A stretch of DNA of 64,000 nt from Anniella stebbinsi (lineage: Eukaryota; Chordata; Lepidosauria; Squamata; Anniellidae), in contig JARDYH010000001.1 of assembly GCA_029215795.1 (NCBI GenBank), positions 6,876,001-6,940,000 on the forward strand, in the 5' to 3' direction. Positions 11,801 to 26,800 of the stretch are shown here, piece by piece (position 1 is the first letter of the stretch; every line of letters starts with the position of its first letter). The position numbers and the translations under genes are program-made. Below the pieces are notes generated by a model. That model saw only the letters and a program-made list of their open reading frames with translations, had not been told where the DNA came from and did no database searches.

Positions 11801-14800
11801 CCCCACCATTAGCTGCTGTTGTTTTTAAAAATACAAAAAAGTGCCTGCCTACCCACCTATAATGCTTTTATGGCAATGTCCAGCATGAGAATGGCAGCCT
11901 CCATTCCTAAAAAATTCTGGATTAAACAGAGGTGGGGAGGCAGAACTATTTTATAGAGATGTGCACTTCTTCCATTTACTGCTCTGACTGCATATATAGG
12001 AGCAGGCACCCTTTTGGGTATGTGGGCATATATGTTAATTTGATAAACTTTTCTGGGAGCCACAACTAAATGGTTGCCACAGGAAGCGTGGCAAAGGGCA
12101 AGTAACATGCCCACAAGACTGAGTACAAGGCAGAGGTGGCATCTGAGCCGAACACACAAACTTCTTTGAACCAGCAGTTTTCAGCATCAGCAGAAACCTA
12201 TTTCACAACGATCCCAGCTGCCAGTAAGAAAATGTGATAATAATTATTTAAAAAGTGGGGAGGGTTTAGGGCACCTTATTGATCACTAAGAAAGTTGTCT
12301 GGCAGTGCATTGGTGTATGTGCTGGGACGGTGTAAGCACACTGATCACTCTTTAGGTTATTGGAGAAGGGGAAAGAGTCGCACACTTTATCTGAAAAACA
12401 GACCAGATATTTATAGCTAGAAATAGTCGGCAGTGTGCGGTATTGCAGCAGGTATTTGGAAATGTTTGACGTAATTTATGCTGGATTTTTCTAGAGTCAG
12501 TGGGTTAAGAAGCTGCTTTGTCAAGCTGCTTGACGTTCAGTGAAGAAAGTAATTAACAGTGTGCCTGCCTGCAATGCAGATTGATTGCGGTGCAATCGCT
12601 AGGCCTTTAATTGTGCCCAAATGACCTTTACAACACTGTTACAGCATCTCAGTTATAATTCTATACCTGGCACAGTATGGGCTAGCCCTCAGTCCACCCG
12701 CTGCAGTCTGTTTACTACAAATGTGGGCTATCCAGTCCAAGAATATAAGAAGAGACTTGCTGGATTTAGTTCAGCATCCTAGGCAGCTACGACTACTATA
12801 AAGCCCTGTATGATTTGGGGCCAGACTATCTGAAAGGCTACCTTCTCCCATCTGAGCTGCCCACATTTTAAGATCTTCAGGGGAGGCCCTTTTCTCAGTC
12901 CCACCACCATCGGAGGGACATTTGGGTATGTGTGAGAGGTCATACTCGGTGGCCGCTCCCAAGCCCTGGAACTCTCTGCCAAAACGGCTAGGCTGATTCT
13001 GTTGTCCTTCTGCCAGCAGCTGTAGACATTTGTATTCAGACACGTAAAGGCTGAAGGGGTTTGTGGTATGTGCATTATGTCATTTTTTATATTACTGTGT
13101 CTTTAATTGTATTCTTAATTGATTTGATTTTATGCCTTGATTAAGATTTAATTTAATAAACAGGAAGCAATAGTCATGCAAGCAGGGCATGAAAGTGACA
13201 GCCTGCCCCTCCTGCCAGTCTACTGCCTATACATTTTCATTGGGTGACCCTGATTCCAGTGTTGTGAGAGAATTCACGCAGCGCATAGTTAAACCATGGA
13301 ATTTGCTACCGCAAGATGTAGTGATGGCCACCAATTTGGATGGCTTCCAAAGGGGGTTGTATAAATTCCTGGAGGAGAAGGCTATCAGTGGCTACTAGTC
13401 CTGATGGCTATGTGATACCTCCAGTATCAGAGGCAGTATGCCTATGTACACCAGTTGCTGGGGAACATGGGCGAGGGGGTGCTGTTACACACATGTCCTG
13501 CTTGTGGGTTCCTGGTCGACAGCTGGTTGGCCACTGTGTGAACAGATTGCTGGATTAGATGGACCCTTGGTCTGTTCCAGCATGGCTCTTTTTTTTTGTT
13601 CTTACGTCCTAATTATTTCTCCATGTTGTGTTTTTATAAGGCCCTACTATGTGCTTCCTATCACCCACCAGAACCACGCTGGCATCCTCTTGGCCTTTTT
13701 GTACATTCCATGTTCTTTTGTATATATTCTCTGAGCTTCTATTAATATTATTTATATTTTGCTTTTCGGAAGACGGTTCAAAGCACTTTACAAAAAGCAA
13801 TACAAAGTTCAAGTAAGAATATAAACAATATATAAAATAACAGTAATAAAACATAGTCTTCCATATTAACCAGCCAGCATAGATCATCGTAGGAGGCTCT
13901 TCTTCAGAGTACCTTCACCTTAGAAATTACGTGTGTGGTGACTCAGAAAGGGACTTTTCAGTCGTAGCTTCCTGCCACTGGAATGACCTCTCCAAGAAGG
14001 GAGATTTTGGTGCCAGTTGAAAACCCTTTTTATTCTCTTGGGCATTTTAAAACCTGACTATGTTGTTTAGGTTTTATCCTTCTGCTGTGACTTTCTACTT
14101 CGTAAGACTGCCATGTTTGTCTGCCTTAGTTATGGTTTTCTTGGTTATGATTATTTAAAATAATACTGTAAAATTGTTTTTATCTGTTCCTAGATTCCCT
14201 GGGGAACGGTAATGCTGAAGCATAGCCTATATATTGTAGAAATAAATAAAATAAATATCATAAGGATTAAGCTTTATCAAAGTCGATGGTTAACACCTCT
14301 GGGAATTACACTTTAATTGGGAGATTATTGTATGACATGTCCTTTTATCACATAGGCTCGTGCAGATGGTCTTTAAGTCTTCACATGGCAATGATTTTGT
14401 TTCTATGTGAGACAAAAAGTAACTGATTTTCTAGCTTCCTTTTTTCTGGTGGAATGAAGTAAGCATGGTAGAATAGAGACAGGGAAGGAAAGATGTGACT
14501 GTGGGACATATTAATCAGCCTTTTGGAGTTCCTTTTGTTTTAAACTGTTCATGTGATAGCAGAAAGCGCAAAAGGCTGAGGCCAAGGATTCAGTGTTCTT
14601 TATCTGGCATCTAAAAGTTAGTATTCAGCTGTGCTTGATCCCATATTTCTTACTCCCCCTCCCTTTGAAAAAGTCTATTAAATCAGAAGACATTCAGAGG
14701 AAATATCTGCAAATTGAAAAGGATTGTTTTAAAGACTATGAACAGCTGAGTTTCTCCATAGACAGTGTGGGCATTGCTTAGTTTAGCTTCATTGGCACAT

Positions 14801-17800
14801 GGATCGCTAATCCATCTGATCACAGCAATACAGTGCTTTACAGACTTTTATAACTGACAATAACTACCTACTTCAAGGAGCTTATGGCAACTGCTGGGGT
14901 GGGGGAAAGAGAGATACAGGTAACGGGGGTGGGAAGAAAAGCCAGAGAGCCATTGGTAATACACGTGTTTACTTATACTTGGGCTTCACTTCAGTTCAAG
15001 AGGAAGTTTAAGAGGCTAGTCCAAAGGCTTCATGAAAAAAGTGACTTTTGAGGTGGAAGATGCCTTCTCCTAGTCAGCTACTACTGGAATGAACAATTGC
15101 TACTATTTTAAAATAATTATTGCAGGAGCTGTGGAGAAGGATGGGTGACTGAGGGGGGCAGTGGCTCCCCTTTTTCTTCTCCAAGTACATTTCAAGGTCA
15201 TGGTAAGCCCATTCTTAGCACCCTCATCTGCCTTAGTCATGTGTTCTAAATACTGGTGGAACGACACCCATTCTCAGAACTTGAAAGGGGCACAAGAGGA
15301 CTCCCATCCACACAGACTCTGGATTCATATATATATATATATATATATATTACTAGTTTATCTTATATAATCAAATTGTCAGACAATTGTGCTAAAGCTA
15401 TAGTCATTTTTCAAGAATACTACACTACTTATACATCTCTCCAGTTTTAAGTAGAAGAGTGAGCCCTGGAAATATGTGTTTTCTTTCTTTCTTCCATTTT
15501 TTTTAGATCTTTCAAAGAACAGATTTACTGAAATTCCTCCTGATGTATGGCAGTTTGCACCACTTGAGACATTGAATTTGTATCACAACTGCATCAAATC
15601 AATCCCTGAAGCAATTAGAAATCTGCAAATGTTAACATATCTAAATATCAGGTGGGTAATCTCTCCCTGCCACCTACACATGATTGCTTGGCATCAGAGG
15701 TAGACTTCCACCTCATCAGAACTTCTGTTATCCCATCTGTCTGTGGAGAACTGTATTTTCAGTCTGTAAATCACAGAGACTGCCAAAAGGTAAAACTGGA
15801 AGGAAGTCTAATTTTGTCCCTGATATTCCTTTTTCAGATTATGATGTTTGAAATACAAAGGTAAAAGTTTGAAATTAACTCAGTTTCAGCTTCTAGGAAT
15901 TAAACTAATATGGAAAGCATTGCTGATCTTGCATGCCTGTGGAAAAATGGCTGGATCAACTACAACATAGAACAAATTATGTTTTCTGAAAGGAAGAAAT
16001 GTTGGCGTGCTGTGTGTGTTGTGTCTGCTACCTTAGGTGTACACCATTGTAGTCTGTGGGCAATTTTACACATAATGCTTTTCCTACACGGGTGTAACAA
16101 GCAAGTATTGTATATGAAAAATGTATAAGTGTGTCTCTTGGCATATGCATATACGGAGTAAAATGGACATGTGATAATCAGAGAGCACCACTATAGGGAA
16201 CAACACACTCTCTGTGAAGTGACCCTTTGGTGTTGTGGAGTTGGCAGCTACTCTATCGCCTTTCTCAAATTTGTCTCTTCATAACTGGCCTTTGTAAACT
16301 GGTGAAACAGAGTGACTGTTATCTGTAACTAGCTTGTCAGCTGTGCTTTTCCTTCTTAACCCTATCTGCATCCCTGAGAAAGATGTTCTCCTGCTAATTC
16401 TGCCCATTAGCTTTGTGAGAACGGGTTTAAATTAAGTCAGAATTTGAGAGGTTAGTGATCGTAGTGGAAGAGCTAACCTCTTGTTAAAAGGGGATTTGTT
16501 CCACAACTTGCAGATCCTTAGCCTTAAAACTGGAAAAGACTACAAAGGAGAGCTGCAAAGGTGATAAATGGGCATGAGAGGAGAAAGGGCTAGGAAAGAA
16601 GATTATAGGAGGCCACAACTGTCCTCCGCTTCATAAAAAGGGTCCAGGGACAACAAGCATTGGTTCGTTTTGTTTTTGGAGGGCATAACTATGGGTTTAA
16701 AAGATAGAGATATTAATTTCAGATTAATATTAGGAACGGTTTCCTACCTCGTCGGATCAGCCCCTGTAATGGACTAGGCTATCATGGGAGCTTGTGAAGT
16801 CTCCTTTGGATAATTTTGAGAAGTAAGCACCTGGAGTGCTTTAAAGTGCATTTGGATATTGGCCCTCCTACATCTCAAGATATGTCTTGTAGAATAGCCA
16901 AAAATGGCAATGCAATTTCCTTTATCAGGAAGTTTTTTTATCAGTGACCTGATCTTGGATACTGTGGGGTTCTTAAAACATCAGTGGCTTTATAAGCTAC
17001 TCTTCAAACTCCGTGTGCTCACTAAACTCTCCCCTCCCATCCTCGTAACATCTTTTTCCCTTAAAGGAAATAAAATGAAAGATTTTACATCTAAAATATG
17101 CCATCTTGTTATGCATTCAGGTTTTTATGTCAGCATATACTGTCTGGTTGTGTGGAAAGTGTCCCATGGACCGAAAAGGTAATATGTAAAGAAGGCAGTT
17201 CTGTGCTGAGTAAATTTGCTAGATCAGATGTGTGCGCTCCCTCACATGAGATCTCTTCTCTCTCCCCTGCCCCCAATTCAGGATAGGTGGTTGAAACAAA
17301 ATTGCAAGCTATAACTAGATTTTGAGCTTTTTGCCTTTAATATATTTGTATGATGAAAACAACAATAATGGCATAAGACATTTTATTACCTTAATAGCTG
17401 TGATCTATAAACCACTTCAATGGAATGTATACTAAACTAACAATACCATCCATTCAGGTGAACATATAATGTTTTTAAGTGGCTTGTGTATTTCACAGTG
17501 TATTAACAGCTGCCAGATATTAACTACATAATTTCTTTCATCTTTCTAGTCGGAACCTTTTATCAACCTTGCCAAAATACTTGTTTGATCTGCCACTTAA
17601 AGTTTTGGTTGTCAGCAATAATAAGCTTGTGTCTGTTCCTGAAGAAATTGGAAAGTTGAGAGACTTAATGGAATTGGTGAGTATCACTGCATTATCATTC
17701 TCTCCACTTAGCATTTATAGCTAATTCTTTAAGCCTCAGTCAGTAATAAGCCGAACAACAACCGATAGAAAGCTGGTAAAACTAGCCCTTTCATATTTAA

Positions 17801-20800
17801 GAACATGAGAGGATCCATGTTGGATCAGACCAAGGAACCGTCAAGTCCAGCATTCTGTTCACACAGTGGCCAACCACCTGTTGACCAGGAACCCACAAGC
17901 AGAACATGAGTGAAATAGCATCCTCCCAACCATGTTCCCCAACGGATGAGCAGATGTTAAGTTGGCTAGGTCTACTTGTTGTTCCCATAGAGGCACATCA
18001 TGGTGTCTTCCAAGCTATCTGCTCTTCTGAACTAGATCCCGTTGGTTTTTTTAATGGCCTCCCATTTTCCTGTGCTGGTTCTCTTTCTGGTTATTATTCC
18101 TCACTGAAACTTTACTACTAGTACTACTACTACTACTGCACACAATTCTATTCTGATTGGGTAGCAGCCGGCCTTGGGATTAGCTGGCAGCAGGTCTAAA
18201 GAGGAATAGGAGACATGAGTGCTGGTGACTGAGATAAGCCACACTTGTCGGTGGATGGAGGAAATAGAGCTTTTGGGGAAAAGTGAAAGTACCTTTGCTG
18301 CACCACTGAGCAGCTGTAGCCTGTCTCTCATGGAAGTGAGAGGGAAGGAGAATTTGGAGGAGGAGAAGAATGAGATTTTGTTTGGGAGCAGCTAGTTGCT
18401 GCTGGCAGAGGGAGAGATTTGGGTGAGAGAGTGTTTGCCTTCAATAATATATGTGTTCTATTGTGGCAGAAAATTTGGTTTGAAAGAGACCAGCAGCCTT
18501 TTGATAACTATGCCCATGACCGTTTCTCAAAATTCTAAATGTGCCCACTGGCCCGAAAAAGTTAGGAATCCTTGTATTATTATTATTTTTATATACTAGA
18601 ACCCTGATGTCCACCAGGTGCAAAATACTGGCTTGAGAAGGGGGTAAATTTATTGATTTGATTTGTACCGTCTCTTTCTACCAAGACAATTGGCACTTGT
18701 GGTGAAGGACATTGAATTAAGGAACAGGTTGCGTCTGAGTACAAGCTCAGCCCAGGAATTTGTTTTAGTTCCAGAACTTGAGTCATCTTTCTACTTCTGT
18801 TTTTTTTTTTAAAAAAACAAAAACAACAAAAAAATGTTACCGTATTTTAAATCTTTGCACTGCTGCTAGGTTTTATTTTGGTATTTTTTAAAAAAAATTA
18901 TGCTGTATTTTTAAACGTATATTTTATTGGGTTGCATTTTGTAGTTTTAATTAGCACTGTGCCACAATTTCCCTTCTATTTATTTTCTAACCTTCGTTGT
19001 GTGGGGAGGGGCAGGGGCGAGAAAGAAATTGCACCTGAAAATTGTGGGAAGGGGGTGAGAATTTCATAGAAATTTCTCAGGGTGCAGGATGTCAGTGCTT
19101 ACTTCACTGTAAGGAATGGCAGAGGGATGTGTGCGTGCTCTTACTTTTATCAATTTTATCCTGTCCTGTCCTTGCACACTCTCTGGCTGCTTCTTGGAAA
19201 GCCACTTGGAGGACTTAGCCAGGGTTTTCTCCCTTGGGACTTTCCAGTGCTGCCACCAGAAGAATACCCGAAAGCGGAGAGAGGAGTTCTTCTTCTTTTT
19301 ATTGTTGTTGTTGTTGTTAAGGATTAAAAATCGTTTTAACAACAACAGAGCAAAACCAAAAGTGCCTCTCTCAGTTTTCAGGCCCTCAGCCAGCAACGAT
19401 TGGAATGCCCCAAGGGAGGAAGGCCTGAGGAAGTCTTTCCAAGAAGCCCAAGCAGCTACAGAAGCTACAAAGACAGAACGGGATGGGGAGGGGCGATGGT
19501 AAAAGAAAGAGCACCCACCCACCCCGTCACTTCCTTACAGTAAGGTAAACATCGAAGCCCTGAACCCTGAGAAATTTCTCAAATGAAAGAGGCAGAAAAA
19601 GAAATGCTTCTTTTTGTTGAGAAATGAAGAAGTTGCGAAAGGGCAGGTAGGGGTTTCGGCACAGCGCTAATTTCAATTGTTGTGAACAACCCACAGAGCT
19701 TCGGCTATATAGAAATGCAGTAAATAAATAAATAGTCCTTTCACACAGAAATCCCCACTTTGTTTTCCCCTAATCTTTCCATTTCAGCGGTCTAATTCAG
19801 GGGGCAATCCCCACCTTTTTATTGCTGTTGTTAACCAATAGGAAATAAGAAGCCCTTGTGGATAGACCAGTAAATCCTGATCTACTTTCAACCCACCCTT
19901 GTTTATCGTTTGAATAATGTTGCAGCGTGTATTCATTCAATGATAGTGACATGTAGGGCATTTGCTTCATTTGTTTAATGTTTTAAAATGTTTGTTTTGG
20001 TTTAATGTTTGCTGGAAGTATCTTGAGATTGAAACAGAACTCTGCATACTTCGTGAATGTAATGCTGGTTGAGTCCTGCGTTTTTCTTCTACGGGTGGAA
20101 TTAATCATGAAATCTAACTTGGATTAGCTCTTGTACACATGCTCAAGTTTCCCCTATAAAAATGCATTTGCGGATTTCATGCACATTATTCATCATAAGA
20201 AAACCTCTCTTCCACAAGAGACAGAACTTTTTCATTTGATTGACCACATATTTTTCAAAAGAGGGGGATCCTCTGAACTGTGAAGCCCTTGACAGTGATG
20301 TACTTTGCTGTCAAGATTCATAGGAACCTTGCAGACTTAAGACTTCCCCCAGCCTACTATCTATGCATCCGCTGTCATCTCCCCTCTCTCACAATGCCAG
20401 TGTGTTTCTATGTAAGGAGGATTCTGATCTCTCATCTCTAGTCCAGTCTCAAATATATGTCTTGTTTAAAAGCAAAGACCAAAAAAAATCTGTCATATTT
20501 TAGGACACCCATCTCCTTTCCCCCTTGGATTACAATCAGGGATGCTACAATCCACCTGAGCCTTCCCTTTAAAAGACAGGCTTTATATCTTGTCACAACA
20601 CATCTGCTTGCTTCTCAGCCCATTGTCTTCTGTAGCTGCTGCTTAAGATTTCAGTTGAGCTGTTTGGCATTCTGACTCCTTGCCTCTTAACAATAGGATA
20701 TTAGCTGCAATGAGATCCAGGTCCTTCCCCAGCAAATAGGAAAACTGCAGTCACTGAAAGAATTAAATTTAAGAAGAAATAATCTCCATATGCTGCCTGA

Positions 20801-23800
20801 TGGTGAGTTCATATCTTCCGCCTTCTTCCAGCTTCCCCATTGATTCATTTAAACAGTGTAAATCTTTTGTGAAGTCTGATTCTGATTTTTTTTTCTTTCT
20901 TTCTTACCCACTAACAGAATTAGGAGATCTTCCCTTGGTCAAGCTGGACTTCTCTTGTAATAAAATCACAGAGATACCAGTCTGTTACCGGAAACTGCGC
21001 CAGTTGCAAGTAATCATTTTGGATAATAATCCAATGCAGTTACCACCGGCACAGGTTTGATAAAATCTTTCCATTTTGTTCAATTTAGAAGTGGGGAGGG
21101 CTTTACATATTCACTCAGCTGCCTGTGGTCAAGATGTTCTTGACTAAAACCCACTTAATGGAAGTACCTTTTGTGTTTGATTGCTTCTCAGTGTTAGTTT
21201 AATATGCATGTAGGAAATTGGCTGGAGGCAGGACATGTCTCTGTAATTTCAGAATGACCAACTGCTCATATTCTGGCATGGCTTTGGCTCTTCCCAAGTC
21301 ACCAAAGATGTAGGGGACATGAACATGAAAACCAGCTCTCTGTTGCAGTTTAATGTTTTTGCCACATGCTTTAATTTAATTCTATACATCTAGAAAAGGT
21401 GGGCAGGTACAGCTGGCACTGAAGTTGATGAATATGTTGGGCCTTCCCATTTCTTTATACTGCATTTCTTTATAGCCATTTCTTTATACATTGTGAGTTT
21501 GCCTAAACGAAGGCCTTTTCTACACCAGCATTTTTCCCTGGGTTCATCCCTGTGCATCTAAATGATGCACAGGGGATTCTGGGGACAACCCCGGGGAAAC
21601 CCCGGGATAGCGGAAACCGGTGATATCCTGGTTTTCCTGCCATTCCAGGACTCCTTGCCCATGGCAGGTGGGGGAAGCAATTAAGCCATCCGCAGGATGG
21701 GGGGTGGGGGCACGCAGGTTTTTTACCCCTTACCTTCTCTTCCACGTGAGGACTCCTGTTTCTTAAAATCCAAAATGGCAGACACGACGTCCCTTTCCTC
21801 CTGGGACGTTGTACTTCCTGTTTAGAAGGTCGGGGATGATCCCAGAAGCAGGTAAGTCCGGGATCGGGGGGGGGGGGGCTCCTTAAGGGCCTAACTGTTG
21901 TCTTATACATGACATCTGGGTAAATGTTAGGGAATAATGGATGAAAATGGCTCCAAAAGGTTTCTGGCTAAATTTCTCACATCTGTCTTTCAACAGATAT
22001 GTTTAAAGGGCAAAGTACACATATTTAAATTCCTCAGCATTCAAGCATGCCTCAGAATGGATAAAAAGCCAGATTCCTTGGATCTGCCGTCCCTGGGTAA
22101 AAGAATCCCATCCCAGCCACTCACTGACAGGTAAAGTTGCCATCACGTTTCAGAATGTGCAAAATGAACATTTATAAATCGTGTTAAGTTCTATTCTGAG
22201 TTCCGTTTTGTTGTAGTAATTTCAACACCTGTAGGTCAAGGTTATTGCAGGCTTAAGATTCTGTCCTCCCGACTACCATTCTTGTGCAGACTCCTTTCCT
22301 TTCAGTAGGTCTCGTACCTGCAGTAAGCTCACTCTTTTAGTAATCTAAGCATTCTACCAATTATGTGCTCATTTAAAATATTCCATTTTGTGAAGAATTA
22401 TCTGTAGTCTAATTGCCTTTTAACGCCTCCTAGCCACTCTTGCCACACTAATCCCTCCTCTACTTACTCCCTTCCTCATGTGTTGTATACTTAATGGACA
22501 TGGATTAGCATTACTGGAATGAGCCTGTTTGAGCCTTGAGTTCGAGTGCTGCTATTGTTCTCTGGCTCGGAGGAGATTAGAAGCACAGTTTGCTGTTGCA
22601 TCCAAACCGGCCCAAACTGTTTAGTTTAAACCATAGTTTACTGAAATAAATTAAGATCAGAAACCAAGAGGAGGAAGAAGGAGCGCTTGCGCCCATGGGT
22701 TAAGCAGGCATGCTTCTGTAATGCTAAACTGGTTTAGCATTGCCTTCAAACCAAAACAGCCTGAGACATTTTACAAGAAGATCAGGCGTGATGGCCAGCC
22801 TCTTCTACCTCTCTGTTCTATACATATCCCATAGCATCTTAATGGGACCTTCCCTTTTTAATACTAAAAATCACTGCCAATAAATGCATCTTCAACAGAA
22901 GTACCTTGCTGTATAGGGGACGGCTTTACATCATTCAGAAACCTGAAATCTGCCTCACATTATTTATCACAATAAGGGTTCTTCTTTATTGCAGTATGGA
23001 AGATTTTTATCCGAATAAAAACCATGGCCCAGACTCCGGCATTGGTAGTGATAATGGGGATAAAAGATTATCCACAACAGAAGTAAGTCTGCCCTTTTTA
23101 AATTGTTCAAAATGAAAGAGGTAGAAGAGGCACATGGTTTTTCTCTCCCTTTTTGTTCAGGTTCCTTTCATTTTCTATTTTGGGTGCTGACGTTGTCTGG
23201 GAAATCTTAGTTTGGCCAAAGTACTTATTCCATCAAATACATTTTAAAAATTGCTTTAAAATACGATAAGAGCCTATATGCTTTGCTATATACATTACCC
23301 TTAATAGCATTCTGAAGCATTGTTCTTACCATTCTTTGTTCAACCAGAAGAAAAATCCATCTACTAGGTAACTTGCCATTAAATCCATACCTTACAAACT
23401 AGTTGGTGCTAAAATTAAATCACTCTGAAGTGTTGCTTTTTGTGTATTAGCAGAACTAGAACAGGTTGCAGAATTTCTATGTATGCTTTTGGCATTAGGT
23501 CATTACAATTCATGTGAGTTTCTTAATTCATCTATTGGATGATTCACAAAATGTAAAATGAATCCTCTCCTTTCTCAGTGTATGGGAAATGCTCTACATA
23601 GAGGCGTGTCACAGCGAGAGCTTTGTTTTACTGGTTTCTGTTGCTGATATTTGAGAAGATTATTTTATGATGCAAGGTTTAGCAGGATAACAAGTGGAAT
23701 ATGCAGGTTATGCTCTTAACTGCTTTTTTCAGCCATCTGATGATGACACAATCAGCCTTCACTCTCAGGTATCAGAATCAACAAGGGAGCAGACACTCAG

Positions 23801-26800
23801 AAACGACAATCAGTTACTAGCAAACAAACACGAATTGCATAAAGGTAAATCCTAATCTCTGGCTGTTGAGATAGCAGAAGAATGTTTTTTTCTTTAAGGG
23901 TAAGGACACACAGTGACTAGTTTAAAAACAGAAATGAATGCTTCCAGGCCCCTTGAAGCTATGGCAGGGCGAAGGGGATGTATGCAAGCCAGGCTCATTC
24001 TTGTGGCGCTAAACTATGGCTTAGCGTTGCCTGAATTGAGACTGGCATTAGATACACCCCTGTGAGTGCCCAGTTGTTGTGCTGACCAGGCACTTGGTGT
24101 CATTAGAGTAAAAGAGGATGACGCTCAAACTCTCTTTTATTTTCAACAGTTTGCCTTTGGGGTTTAGTTCTTCCTTGTGACAACCACATGTTGTGGGAGG
24201 GAGGGAGTTGGGAGCATAACTAAAACAAGGGAAATGTTTCTTTCCCAGAGCCTTGGGATTGGATGGGTTTCTGAACTGAACTTAAAACACATAATTTCCT
24301 CTCTGCTATCTTCATTCCTGATATCTAGACCCAGAAGTGTGTGATTACCTCGATCCCTGTTCAGAGGATGTGGCTTCTTGTGACCAAGGAGATGTACAAA
24401 CTGGGTCACCAATCTCTTATATTAAGGTAGTTCCATCTTTCAGTGCATTACCCTATATTAGCAATGTAGTCTTTCCAGTTGCAGAATTCAGCCATGTGAC
24501 CCCAGCATTCTTTTCTTCCCCACTCTTCCCCTTCATATTCTTGATGCGAAAGCAGGCTGAGAAGTCTCAGAAAGCAGAGCAGAACGAAGACTGGGCGGAT
24601 GAGAAGAGGTAGGTTCCCTGGCAATACTGCCTTGAGATTCTGGGATGGGAAATACATGAGTCTGTTAGAGGAGGGTCCCTTAGTTGTTTTTCGGCTGCTA
24701 CGTTGTCCTTGCACGCCCGTGTCCCTGACACAAAACAGAAATATTTGCGTTATTACTTTAGGATCCAGAAAGAACATGCATTGGCAGAGGAAGACGATGA
24801 ATTGAAGGAAGTAACTGACCTAAGGAAAATAGCTGCCCAACTGCTACAACAAGAGCAGAAGAACAGGTATTTAGCTTATGGATTACAACATGAATTTTTG
24901 TATATGTGTTCCCTGGCTGCATTTTGTATAAAGACTCGTTTTAAAATTTTGGTAGTAAGCAACTCAGAAGCTTACCTAAGAAATCAGACATTGGATATGG
25001 GCAAACATGCACAGGCTTTCTTGGTTGTCCGTATCTGACATTGGACTGTGATTTGTCCATTTAACGTGGGTAAGTGCAATTCTGAGGCTGACAATGAACG
25101 GAGTTAAGAGTTTGGCCCAACATAATCTACCTTTTAAATTAGGGCTGTGCACAGAACCGGATCCTGAATCCAGAGCGGATCGGGCTGATCCGGGCCTATC
25201 GGATCTGAGTCGGATCAGTCCCGATCCGGACCTGACAGATCGGGATTCGGATCGGGGGATCCGTGCACAGCTCTACTTTAAATATGTCCTGATGTTTTGC
25301 GATTGACATAAGAATTAGCATTTGGAAAGATACTGTACTAGAACCTGTTTGTAATGTGCATTTTTGAAGTCTTATTACTCAAAATCCTCCAATCCTTGCA
25401 TTTTCAAAATAATAAAAAAAATGCAATCCACAGCTTGACCATTAAGCATGTTGTCTTTTAACCCGGTTAGAACTATCCTCTTAGTACTTTCTGCTTACTA
25501 TACTAATGACTTCACTGTCCTTTCCTGTCAACCTTTACTGCTTCCTACCTCCATATTTGGGTTTTGATGTACATGAAATACGAATTCAGACGGAGGCCAT
25601 TAAGCTATAGAACTTCATTCAGTGAAAAGCTTTTCCAGAGGACAAAGGTCGCAGGACGTGCATCCAGGTATTTAGTGTTTATGGCACATGAATTTCACAT
25701 GACACCATGACGGACTAAAAGGGGTTTCCTACAACAATTTTGCTATGCTGATGAAGGAGTATTTGAGGGAAGGGAAAGGAAGAAAATGTATCCAAAGTGG
25801 GGGGAGCTATGGAATGGCTATATCCAACACCAAGAGAGGGGTCTGCTGACTATCTTATTTTTTATTTTATTTTATGTCAAATATTTATATTTGATTTCAG
25901 GGCGGTTCCCAATTATGCAACAATTATTTAAAAATATGCATTCATAAAATATATTGGGCCTTATCTGCCACCCAGGTGAGAATTAGATTCTTTCTTAACT
26001 GTTTCTTGAAAACAAAACTCCAAGCACTTCAGAAATCTAATAATACAAATTCATTTTTGAGGATAGAGATTCCACATAGGAGAACAAGGTCTTTAGGCAG
26101 TCTTTGATGAAAATGTAGGCCCTTCATATATGGTCATTGGTATGAAATAATCTTTGATACCAGGGAAAGATTTTGAGGGAAGTGGTAGTGCACCTGTGAG
26201 CCCCCTTTACCCATGGTTAAAATCATAATTATGGAAATTCTAATGTCCAGTACAGGACCCGTATACTGAATCTATTTGGGCATATTTATACCCCAGATGC
26301 AGAAACAGACAGGGATTAGGAGTGCTGTACGACTTGCGTCTCTCAACGGCTAGATCAAAAGTGCTGCTACCACCCCTGCCCCCGTCTTCACAGTAGGGCA
26401 GCATAGAGTTCAGTTAATATTCTAGCAGTGGTGAACACTGCCAGCTTCCTATTTCTCAGCATCCTCTTCTTCTGTCATGTTTCCTGTTCTAAACCTTCCT
26501 TCCTTCCTCACTGTCCCTGTCCCATCAAATGTTGATATTTTCTGTTCTCCACTATCTTCCTTGCTTGTCCTCTGACCAGACTGAAAGTTTCACAGTGATT
26601 CTCACCCGCCTTCTCCTTTTGCCATCTAACTCCAGGCTTCAAATAGGAGATTGTATGAGGGCAAACTCTCCTCACCCCTTGGACCCTTCGCAGAGAGAGA
26701 GAGAGAGAGCAGGAATCAGGCATATAAGACTGCAGAACCTTTAATAATAAAATCTTTAATATTTCAATAAAAATAAGACTAAGAAACTATTCAAATGCAG

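Larger units (their letters stand above)
1838..15506 (+). other. LRCH2 intron 1
   Basis: A 13.7-kb first intron without a supportable gene. Repeats seen: L2/CR1-like LINE 3' ends in + orientation (about 4395-4690, 7420-7870, 9040-9350, 12770-13160, 13870-14255), a minus-strand SINE (about 4880-5080), a palindromic MITE (5125-5260), a 59-bp-arm hairpin (7286-7405), a TGCAATCCT-type MITE (10810-10880), a CR1 3' end (13190-13615), and TA, CT/CA and TATC microsatellites. The first 1 kb stays GC-rich, then declines. Stretches between these show no recognisable feature. Confidence 0.8.
17677..20696 (+). other. LRCH2 intron 3
   Basis: A 3-kb intron with an antisense CR1 3' end (17800-17990), short TAC/TTA runs near 18118-18135 and 18576, and a 510-bp foldback element (19069-19578). 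Nothing coding is supported. Confidence 0.75.

Noticed and set aside
19064..19522. Open frames on both strands within the foldback element
   Set aside because: The two strands mirror each other because of the palindrome; no domains, no ATG context.
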